DNA from: Spongilla lacustris
Lineage: Eukaryota > Porifera > Demospongiae > Spongillida > Spongillidae
Direction of reading: 5' to 3'
NCBI GenBank assembly: GCA_949361645.1
Contig: OX442429.1
Location: 2,793,231-2,857,230, forward strand
DNA length: 64,000 nucleotides
This document shows positions 41,990 through 53,900 of this stretch, one piece after another (position 1 is the first letter of the stretch; each line of letters starts with the position of its first letter). The translations under genes and the position numbers were made by a program. A model generated the notes under the pieces. The model searched no databases. It saw only the letters and a program-made list of their open reading frames with translations, and was not told where the DNA came from.

Positions 41990-44900
41990 ATGTCGCTAGC
42001 GCTCTTAGCCGAGTTCAAGGGGATAATTCCTCCTTTAACTCACGTCGCTCACAAAGGTGCCGCTGGCAGGATTGGTGTCATCGGAGGATCGGCGGAGTAC
42101 GTTACCAACTCTGTACAACAATGCGTAACGTCTGTATACCAGTGCAGGTACACCGGAGCTCCATACTTTGCCGCCATCTCAGCCATGAGAGCTGTAAGTA
42201 TTCAATTATATATGTGTCGTCTATAATCTTAGGGCATGTATGCGTATTTTAAAATCGTCGTTGAATCAGGCTCTAGATCCTTGGCAGAGCCACTTTTTAA
42301 TGTACCGATAGGGACAGGACGCATGCCTAGGGCAAGTCTGTTGACATGTAAGAAGTTGCTTTTGTACATGCGTGGTTATAGCCATATTTTCAAGGAGCAT
42401 AGAGCCAGGTATGCCCTTAGCCTAGGTATGTGCTTACATGTAAGGGCAGCATGGAACCTAGGCTAACTGTGTACCATTGGACTGGTATTGGCTTGGGAGT
42501 ATGTGCATATAGGACCAGGAGAAGGTCTCTGTTTAAACACTGGTAGTAAATACTGGCAAAGGATGTACTTCAGCCGCACCTGAAGCCACTTACCTGTACT
42601 GCCACCTTGCATGTCTGACCTTCCTTAACCTATGTCTAATGAAATGTGTAATGGACAGTATGGTTATTAAGGAGACTATACCATGGAGGTACATACTCAA
42701 GGGAAGTTGGTAGATACATACTAAAGGATGTTGGTAGTTACCATGGAAATACATACTAAAGGGATGTTGATAGTTACCATGGAGATACATACTAAAGGAT
42801 GTTGGCAGTTACCATGGAAATACATACTAAAGGGATGTTGATAGTTACCATGGAGATACGTGCTAAAGGGATGTTGGCAGTTGGGGTATTAATCTTCATG
42901 CTCGTACATCCTATCTCCTCTTGTACCTAGGGGGCAGACCTCAGCCATGTGTTCTGCACTGAGAGTGCTTCTGTGGTCATCAAGTCCTACAGTCCTGACC
43001 TCATAGTGCACCCACTGCTGTGAGCCATGACCTCATAGTCCACCCACTGCTGTGAGCCATGACCTCATAGTACACCCACTGCTGTGAGCCATGACCTCAT
43101 AGTACACCCACTGCTGTGAGCCATGACCTCATAGTGCACCCACTGCTGTGAGCCATGACCTCATAGTACACCCACTGCTGTGAGCCATGACCTCATAGTA
43201 CACCCACTGCTGTGAGCCATGACCTCATAGAGCACCCACTGCTGTGAGCCATGACCTCATAGTACACCCACTGCTGTGAGCCATGACCTCATAGTACACC
43301 CACTGCTGTGAGCCATGACCTCATAGTGCACCCACTGCTGTGAACCATGACCTCATAGTACACCCACAGCTGTGAACCATGACCTCATAGTACACCCAGC
43401 CATGACCTCATAGTGCACCCACTGCTATGAGCCATGACATCATAGTGCACCCCATGACCTCATAGTGCACCCACTGCTGTGAGCCATGACCTCATAGTGC
43501 ACCCACTGCTGTGAGCCATGACCTCATAGTACACCCACTGCTGTGAGCCATGACCTCATAGTGCACCCACTGCTAAGAGCCATGACCTCATAGTGCACCC
43601 ACTGTCCTGGTTTAATGTAGCCACATCCTCACACTTTGCGGAGGGTCTGGAGACATTCTGATTAGTTTTAAAAAAAATTAAGTTTACCTTATGTGTTGCT
43701 AGGAAATGAGGTAACATTAATAACTCTAACTAATCAGAACCGATGGGGGTATGCGAATGTCTCCAGACCCTCGCAACGTGCATGGATGTGGCTATGTCAG
43801 ACTACCACTGCCCCATACATACCTCCGCCACCCCACCACACCACCACACCCACCACCACCACACCACACCACACCCACCACACCCACCACACCCACCAAC
43901 CCACCATCCCACCACACCCACCACCCCACCACACCCACCACTCCACCACACCCACCATCCCACCACACCACACCCCACCCACCACACCCCCACCACCACA
44001 CCCACCACCCCACCACACCACACCCCCACCACTACACCACACCCACCATCCTACCACACCACACCACCATTGTGCGTCATACTTCCACCTTTCCCTATAA
44101 TTGCAGGCATAGCAGCTCTAAGGAGTCTTGCTCCTCAATAACCTCATGGTTCCCTCGGCTCCATTCACTGGTCATTGGTCCTGGATTAGGTCGAGAACCA
44201 CGCATCCTGGATACTGTGAAGATGGTCATTGGTGTTGCCAAGGACCAAAATAAGGACATTATAATTGACGCAGTAAGTAGTAGAGGAGGAGGGGGAGGAG
44301 GGGGGGGAGAATGGTACCTGATGGTGGTCTGGGGAGGAGGGGGGGGGGGGAGAGAATGGTACCTGATGGTGGTCTGGGGAGGAGGGGGGGGAGAGAATGG
44401 TGCCTGATGGTGGTCTGGGGAGGAGGGGGGAGGCATGTGTATGAATAAAAGGTCACCCTTTCTTAACCACATAGTAGGAGGCTATAAGTATAAATGTGCT
44501 GGGGAGTGATATATATGTCCCCTAGTGGAGTGATGTATATGTCCCCTAGTGGAGTGATGTATATGTCCCCTAGTGGAGTGATGTATATGTCCCCTAGTGG
44601 AGTGATGTATGTGTCCCCTAGTGGAGTGATGTATATGTCCCCTAGTGGAGTGATGTATATGTCCCCTAGTGGAGTGATGTATATGTCCCCTAGTGGAGTG
44701 ATGTATATGTCCCCTAGTGGAGTGATGTATTTGTCCCCTAGTGGAGTAATGTATATGTCCCCTAGTGGAGTGATGTATATGTCCCCTAGTATGTACATGG
44801 CTCTGTGCCTTGTGGACTTGCTGTGTGTACATGTGTGGGCCTTGTGGAGTGCTGTGTGTGTCTGTGTGGACTTGGGGAGTGGTGGTGTATCCTGGATGCA

Positions 44901-47900
44901 GCAATGCTCTCCTTTCATGACTGTGAAACACTTCCCTGCTTCCAGGATGGGCTGTTTCTTGTTACCATGGATCCCAATCTTATTAGGAACTATGACAGGG
45001 TCATACTCACGCCTAATGAGATGGAGTTTACTAGGCTTTATGAAAAAGTGGTAAGCGTGTGTGTGTATACATCTGTGTACCGAGCATATGTGTACTGAGT
45101 ATTCCTTCAGTACATGTGTACATCTGTGTACTGAATATTCCTCTGGTACGTGTGTACACAAGACCTTGTACCAATCTGGATTTGTTCCAGACCTTCAGCT
45201 CTTGACGTCACTGCGACCTTTACAAGTGGGTGCCACAGCTGGGTTAGCTGCCTTGTCAGCAGAAGTCAGGAAGCATGATTCCAAATGCAGGGAACTCAAC
45301 TGGGTTTGTACCCTCATGGCAGTGGAATCATTAGTAGCCCTATGGCAGGGGAATCATTAGTAGCCCTATAGCAGTGGAATCATTTGTACCCCAATGGCAG
45401 TGGAATCATTTGTACCTCCATGACTGTGGAATTCATCATTTGGGGCATGGGTCACTTGCCATCAAATACCTTACATTTGAAATCTCAAGGCACTACCCCA
45501 GAATGGTCAGGACAAATGCATGCTCTTAAAGATTTCGTCTCAGGGTCATAGTGTACATGTAGCTTGTAATATGTGCTTGTCTATCTATGATTTGTAGACC
45601 TTGTATCAGATAAAGTAAATAATTCCCCTCCAAATACATGTACTTGTGCACACATATGTATACGTACACACCTATGTACCTGTACACACCTACAGTGTAT
45701 GTACCTGTACACACATATGTACCTGTACACACATATGTACCTGTACACACATATGTACCTGTACACACATATGTACCTGTACACACATATGTACCTGTAC
45801 ACACATATGTACCTGTACACACATATGTACCTGTACACACATATGTACCTGTACACACATATGTACCTGTACACACATATGTACCTGTACACACATATGT
45901 ACCTGTACACACATATGTACCTGTACACACATATGTACCTGTACACACATATGTACCTGTACACACATATGTATCTGTACACACATATGTACCTGTACAC
46001 ACATATGTACCTGTACACACATATGTACCTGTACACACATATGTACATGTACATACGTGTTACCCCTTCCCCACCAATTCTATTTCCCACCCACAAAAAT
46101 GGGGCCTGGGGATGAGGCTAGGTATAACAGTAAAACACTGATAGTGTGATGTATGGACTCAATGGAGGCAGGTCTCCAAAGTGCTTTAACATTGTTCTTT
46201 TAATTCCTTTTCTTTACTTCCTCCTTCCTCTCACTCCCACTCCTCCTTTCCCCCTCACCCCTTCACCTCCTCTTGTCAGTATGGTTCAAAACCAGACAGT
46301 GGACCACATAAAACTGATGAGACCATGAGGCTTGCTTCACAGCTCAATGTGACCATATTAAGGAAGGGGGAGGAGGATGTTATCAGTGATGGGAAAGAAG
46401 GTGGGTCATCCAAATGACTCTACTTACCTCAAACAAGCTACATGTGTATATGTAATATAATTTATTAAAAGTATAGATACATGTATGTACATGCACTTTC
46501 GATTCATAGATATGTATGTATACCCCTTAGTTAATTAGATACAGTATGGAACGAATAGTTTATTACACCCATGACCTTTAGTACATGTGTAGGTAATTCA
46601 ATTCAAACTATCAAAGCCTTTCATACTAGAAACGAGCAAAGCCTTTCATACTTTCAATTGAATAACGTATTTCTAATAGGGAACAATAACTAAAGACCTC
46701 GGCACTGTTTGTGGAATTAAAAAATATATAAATAGGGTGGCTAATGATTGGTTTTTAAGTTTTGTACGGTACATGACACCAAAAAGGGTTGGTAGATTGT
46801 ATCAGGATCACTTTTAAGTTTTCCAAATGTGATTCTAGAAAAATAATGGGCATGGCCAATACTTGCATTTTGCTAAACTCCTGAATTCATCACAATACTA
46901 GTAGTTGGCTATAAGTATTCATATTTGACCACAGCGAACTCAATAGTTGACTTATGAAACACCCAATGTAAGCAGCAAACACTTTAAACAAACAACATAC
47001 ACTGTTGTTGTTCTGCTAAACTGTGTCCAGCATACTGTTCTTCTTTTGTCAAAGTATATGAGTAGCTTGACATGTCTTTTGGGGGTGGGGGGTCAACATC
47101 CATGATGTCTGGTACCAGCAGGATACATGATGGTAACTGCATGCAGAAACGTCACTTTCATAGTCTGTTCCACATGGTCTACTGCTTTCACATGGCATAG
47201 CTGACAAGACCCTTCATAGGTTAGCCTGTGATTGCACTTATCTGAAAGTGGGTGGTATGACACATGAAAGTCAATCCTGGAATCACTGCTTGGATTGCAA
47301 CAGTAGCTACATGTACTTTCTGCTATCACGATGAAACATAGGTTGTATAGTTCTCCACTGTTCATAAAATAGCTCTGGACTTCATCTTAGTTATCTGAAA
47401 AATCAGCAGGTGCTGAGTACATGTCTATCTCATATGAATTTGCATGTTCAACATACCCACAATCAGATTAAAAAAAAATTGTGGTAGTAATCACACACCT
47501 TACACCAGATTTCACACTCACAAGACAATACTCTGCAAAATTATTGGCACCAATGAGTTTTGGCAGTGAATCTCCACAGAGTGACCCTTGAGACCAGAAT
47601 AATATCCTGCAAACTTTCTTTGAATGCATCTGGACCAGGGTGGGGCATCCACTGCACTCCCCTAGAGAGCACTCAATCCTTGGACTGGCTGGTAGTGCTT
47701 CAGCTCCCCTTCAGCTCCCCTCCAGCTCCCCTTCAGCTCCCCTTCAGCTCCCCTCCAGCTCCCCTTCAGCTCCCCTTCAGCTCCCCTCCAGCTCCCCTTC
47801 AGCTCCCCTTCAGCTCCCCTTCAGCTCCCCTTCAGCTCCCCTCCAGCTCCCCTTCAGCTCCCCTTCAGCTCCCCTTCAGCTCCCCTTCAGCTCCCCTCCA

Positions 47901-50900
47901 GCTCCCCTTCAGCTCCCCTTCAGCTCCCCTTCAGCTCCCCTTCAGCTCCCCTTCAGCTCCCCTTCAGCTCCCCTCCAGCTCCCCTTCAGCTCCCCTTCAG
48001 CTCCCCTTCAGCTCCCCTCCAGCTCCCCTTCAGCTCCCCTTCAGCTCCCCTTCAGCTCCCCTTCAGCTCCCCTCCAGCTAGTGTCCCTGCTAGCTTCAGC
48101 TTAGTGTGTGGATGTGTTGTACATGGTGTCAGCTGCTCCTGCCAGGAGCCATTCTTTTGGGCGTAGCTCCTTGGATAGCCCAATTTTTACTGCAAATCCA
48201 TGCATATTGAATTGTGCATATGCTTCGTTCAAGTTGCATAGCAGTAACCGTTTCTGTTGGTGTACTCCTTTCCCATCAGCTGTTACCACAGATACAGTTC
48301 AGCAACTTTCTTGACCTGTTTTTGCCATACATTTATGCTTGGTCACTCCAAGCAGCTGCATAGTTTATCGTGCTGACCAGCTCTGATGGCAAAATAGTCA
48401 GGATTCTTAGCTTCTCACTAAGTTTCAGAGTCAAACTTCTCTTATACAGTGATCTTGCTCTCATCACTCTGGTGTGATTCCATTGCAGTTTCTACTGATG
48501 TGTGTTATCCGCCCCATCATCTTGCCAGCCATACTGTGGGCTAGTACAGGCATGCTCCATACTGTGGTTTTGTACAGGGTCTACCCCATATTGTGGGTGT
48601 ACCCAATGGTGTACCTTTTTGAGTAAACTTTGTATACACCCATAGTATGGGGTACACCTTGGGGTGTACCCCATACTATGGGTGTATACAAAGTGTATTC
48701 CATACTGTACCAAATTTGAAGTGACATTTTGAGAGTCATATGTCCATTTAAAACTGGCTAATATGTATGCAATTACGTGTTGTAGATATTCATTCACAGC
48801 TATTACGTGTAGCATTATGAGGATGTTGGTTTCAAGTTAGTTCAAGGTAGCTTTTGTAGGTGCCTTCCCCCACATATCCTCTCCCAATATATATGTGGAA
48901 GTGTCCCATACACCCACATGTACATGTATGTGGGATGGTCTTGATGAAAGCGGCAATGTCTCTTGTTTTCAATTTTTGAATTATACAGTGTAATGTAGCA
49001 AATGATTCTTACACACAAAATCCTAATGCTGGTTATTAAGCTATGAGGACCTGATTTATTATTAGCCAGACATTTAGATGCATGCAGCAGGGCATTGCTC
49101 TTGTCCTAGAAAGTTTAATAAACTGTCATGCAGGACAAGCAAAAGAAGAGCAAAGATTGCATTGAAACGGCGAAAGTGCTTTATAACAATGTGTATCTCT
49201 GTGACAGATAGGCAAATTTTCAACTTGTAGAGAACACGGCATACTTAAGAAATTTGAAAGAAGTGCTGTTGCCATTTTCATAGATCCACACATGCACATG
49301 CACATTGTACATGTACATGCACATTTGCATGTATATGTGATGTACACATATACAATCTCATCGATCAGGAACGTGTTACCTTTCACTGATGTTTTAACTA
49401 AAATGCCAAGGGAATTGATTTGGTCTGAGCGTGGGAAACATCCTGCATGTTGAGATGCTTGGGTGAGAGAAATGCAGGTTAGGAATGTTAGGTGCAGGTA
49501 CATGTACATGTAGGGCATCACAACTGGCCACTTCCATTTACATGTCAGATGTTTGCTATCAAAAGAACACCTTTTAGTGATCTGGTGGATGCCTTCCAGT
49601 TTATTAGGAGACCATGATGATCGAGTAGACAATCATCACTTATAGTATGACATCATGCAAATATAGGTAACAATGATCATTGTTTACAAAATGACAACTG
49701 ATTTGAGAGAAAGTATTTTACATGTATCATTATTAAAAAGCACAGTATTGACATAAAAAATGCATTGCTATTCATGAATATATGATTGAAACATAATTCT
49801 ATTGTTCTTACTTATGAAAACTTGTTTCTACATCAATATTCATATCATTGTGCAAGTGCATAAGTGCAAGCCCCTGCTAATCTGTTGTCATTGAGCTGCA
49901 AAGATAGGTCTTTATTCTCCGCAACCAAAAAGAAATTATCTCTCAGCTTCACAACTTGATATGGGCAATGTGCATGCTACAGTTATCAGGCTTCTGATGT
50001 TAGGATTTACATCCTCATCATGTGAGAAACGACACAAGGCTAGATTATCGGTATGCTGCCTAACTGCTTTCACAATTTTAATTAGCTCTGATAACAGCAA
50101 AGAAGAAGTGGGACCTCCAATGATTTTGTAGTTCAGGAATCTTGCCTTCCATAAAAATAAATGATGGCCCAAGAGCAAATACATGGGGTGTAAATCCTTT
50201 CCTACCCCTCTATTCTGTACATCAAATCTTGCTAGCAGCTGTTGACATTAACCCTCAGTTGTTGCACCATCAGCCAGTGCATTAGCATGGTAAATTTGTC
50301 TTCCTGCAATACATGTACGTGGTAGAGATGTTTTGCTCCCCATCTCATTCACAATCCTTGTAGCATCCACATACCAGTAATGAAATTCATTTTTAGATAT
50401 ATATATATATTTTTTGAAGTTATTTTTAACACTATTAATAGTACTGCCTATCATACACAAAATCAAAATTATGGTCCTTCTTTTGCAGTGGGCTTCACTT
50501 TCTCAGCTACTAATCAGCTGCCTCAAGCTTTCTGTCAACATGATCGTTTTCCTCCATAAAGAACTTGCATCTCCCTTTTTCGCTTCAGCCATCCCAGCTG
50601 TGTGTCTATATTGGGAACTCTTGGTGCAGCGTCGCCTGTGCATGACTGGCAACTAGGTGTAGATGTCCAAAGAAAGCTGATTAGATGCCCAAGTTCTTAG
50701 AAACTTCTAAGTGGCTCTCAACAGAGCCCTTTGCATACCCATCTTTTGCTGACTCTGGTTTCCATCTTTCTGCTTGAATAGTCTATCAGGCACCCCAGTG
50801 TTAGCAGCTGCTGTGGCACCACCAGCCCGCAGACTGTGCATCCCAAACAACTCCTCACATCTTAGGCTGCAAGGCAGATGGCCAGTAAGCGGACCTAAGG

Positions 50901-53900
50901 GGATGGCCCAGCCGCTTCTACCATGGCCAGTAACATCTCTGCTGTAACAGTTTCCTTATGCTTTTTTGGCTTAGCTAATTCCTGCCTAACGACCACCCAA
51001 AGTAGCTTGCACTATAGGGGACCCTGCAATGGATGGCAAACCAGCCATCTGGTGCAACCATGAAACAGCATATAAGTACTGCCTCCTCTACGGCTGATGT
51101 TGACTCACTTAGATGCTGCACGTACAGCACCAAATGGATATCCTGTATAGGGAAGTCTGGGACCCCCAGACTGGTTTCTGCCCATGTCTTCCACTTTAGA
51201 AAGGCTCCAAAATATTTCTTAGTGGTAGAGTCAGCCTGGCAACGCTTTGGTCAATCACCTAAGTTCTGGGTCCTCCAGAGTTGACAACAGAGGCCAGACT
51301 TCAGAGGAAAAACACATCTTCATATAGAGCATCTTTGGCCCAGTCGATGGCTGTCTTCTTGCCACACTGCTGCTGGCACTAGTCACACGGTCTGCAATCT
51401 TTTCACTGGTTTTCATTACTTTGATGCTTGAAAATATAGTGGTCACTGCGAATACCCTTCTCCAGTTTCAAAGCCGCATTCTCCTGTTCCTCTTGGAGCT
51501 GCCAGACCTCCTTCTATAGTAGGGCAAACTGGTCACCTGTGACCCCCCCGACGATCCTTCTCTGGCTGGTGCTACTGGTGAATCCTCACTTCTATGTAAG
51601 TTCACAGACACATGCACTGGCAATCACATAACAACTTCAACTGCCACAAAGTCCTTGTAATTTTATCTTACTACTTTCACTTCCTAACGCCTCCAAATGT
51701 GCTAAAAAAATCTGTGTTGTTTTGGTGATGAATTGTAAAATAAAAATACTTCATTGATCACATCTATCATGTTTCTAATTGATGGAATTTGACAGGCACT
51801 AGCTATATTTAACATGACTATTGGCATTGTGTGTATATAGCTAAGTGGAGTCGACTACTTTAATTCTGGATTGGACTTCTACTCCATTGTATGACTGCCC
51901 TCTCAGGGGCGATAGAAGCTAATAAAAAGTGGTGCGGCCAATGAATAATAAATGAGCAAATAACGCGGCCGTGCATGGCATAGATGGCAGTGCCGCCCCC
52001 GGGGAGGGAGCGCTGTATGCGTAGAAAAAAACTACCCAAAAAGCGGCGGCTGGGAGACTTTTTTTGACAACGAATTTTTGATAACTAATATCACCCCAAA
52101 AAGTGGTATGGCCATGGCTGCAGTGCCCCTCTGAGTCTCTTGGCCCCTATTTGTATCTATGTTGTTTTGATGAAGACATGCTATGATGGCCTTGGCAATC
52201 TGTAGACCGGTGGCTCTTTTGCAATCAAGTTAAAAAAAATTCCCTAATCATATTGCCCTGAACAGAACGAAGGCAGACTGCTAAAATGGCATTTTAATCT
52301 GTTACTTCATCTAATTATACTTATTATCTCATTTAGGGTAGTCATTGATTTTACCATTCTATTTTTGTTCCCATGCTCCAGGTGTTCTTTTTTAACACCA
52401 TATCATTTTCAGCCTTAAGTTGTAAAAGGGCTATGCAATTTCGTTTGTTTTCAAAATTGCAAGTGTAGTCATCCCAGTGACCCCTCAATGCCAGCTATCC
52501 CACTTGCAACATCACTAGTATCATAGAGAAGAGATGTTTGCTGGGTTAGCGGTCTTTGGGCAGTACCTTGGAACTAGTTCCCGAATACACTGATGACCCG
52601 GTTCTAGACAAACAGCTTCCATTTGAGATCCTGACTCTTAATCCAACAGTGTGCCACATGGGAATCTCTATAGCATGTGGATGGCTCTAGCATTCGTTAA
52701 AGATTTAGAGAGCCTTGGAAATGGTTGGTATTAACCTGGCCAGTAGAAGTGCAGCGAGAAGTTCAAGTTTGGAAGGTGTTTGGATTTTCAAATGCACTAC
52801 TGCAGTGTATGCACAACAGATGCATGTACATGTAAGCCACATCACATTGATGGCCTGTCAACACCGGCAAGATAGAATCAAGATACATGTATCTGAAGTG
52901 CATTTACATGTACCTGCTGCACGTTATTAAACAATACCACCCACTTTGACAGCAAGACTCTGGTAAGTGCGTCATCCCAGCCTATCCTGGCCTTGCACTG
53001 TATCAGTTGAAGCAATATAATGAATGGGTGATAGATTTTAGATGAAACACTGACCACATTCTTCTTTGTGGGATACACTTTCTTTGCCACACCTTGAGAC
53101 GTCCGGTATAAGATTGTCACTAGCAGGCTCCCACAGAACTCCAAGCACCTTATGACTCAATAAGTAGGTTAAGGTATCTCCAAGGTTTGTCTTAGTATAA
53201 GACTGGTCTTATAAACCCTAAAAGGATTGTACTACACAACTCCTGTTCTTTGTGATCAGTTATTGCCTGTAATGCAGCTGAATTAGAAACAGACTTTCTC
53301 AAATTAAATCCACCAGTGGCTTACCTGTGTTTTGATTTGCCGTGCAGCTTGTGTGCTTTATCCTCATCACTTGCTTCATTGCAAGGTGTTAACAAATATG
53401 TATTTTTCAATGTGATGCCTGAGCATTGCATTCAATAAAGAATGGATTAAAAACACCCCAAACATTACATGCGTGAATCAAGGTACAAAAAGTCATGGAT
53501 AAGCAGGGTTTCATTGAGAAAAAACCTCAGGGGGTATGGTAGAATGCAGTTGATACTTTTTAGAAGGGGCAATAAAAAAATTGTTCCTAGAAGTAAGGGC
53601 CAACATTGTGAAAATAAGTGGTGGTCATAAAAATGTGGTACAAGAGTGCCCCCCCCCCCCCCCCGCCCATGTGCAAAGTGTGGAAACGTTTTGTGATATG
53701 CATATATAAAGTAACACTCAACACAACAAAGGTACATGTTTGTGGCTACACCATTAGAGAAATGGAAGAGGGTCTCCCATGCATTGCAGTTTGAAGAAAA
53801 TTTCATGTTACCCAGAATAAAAATAAACATCACACTTGTAGCACATAGAGTAAGATCATATATGTACATGTACATGGTTCATTAATGTTTGTTTCTTTGT

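Noticed and set aside
44463..45161. 232-residue minus-strand ORF
   Set aside because: Most of it is the translated 24-bp minisatellite (GDIYITPL repeats), and it overlaps NAXD exon 5 on the other strand.
45526..46149. Several ORFs of about 170 residues on both strands
   Set aside because: An 18-bp repeat without stops keeps all frames open; no homology and no splice context.
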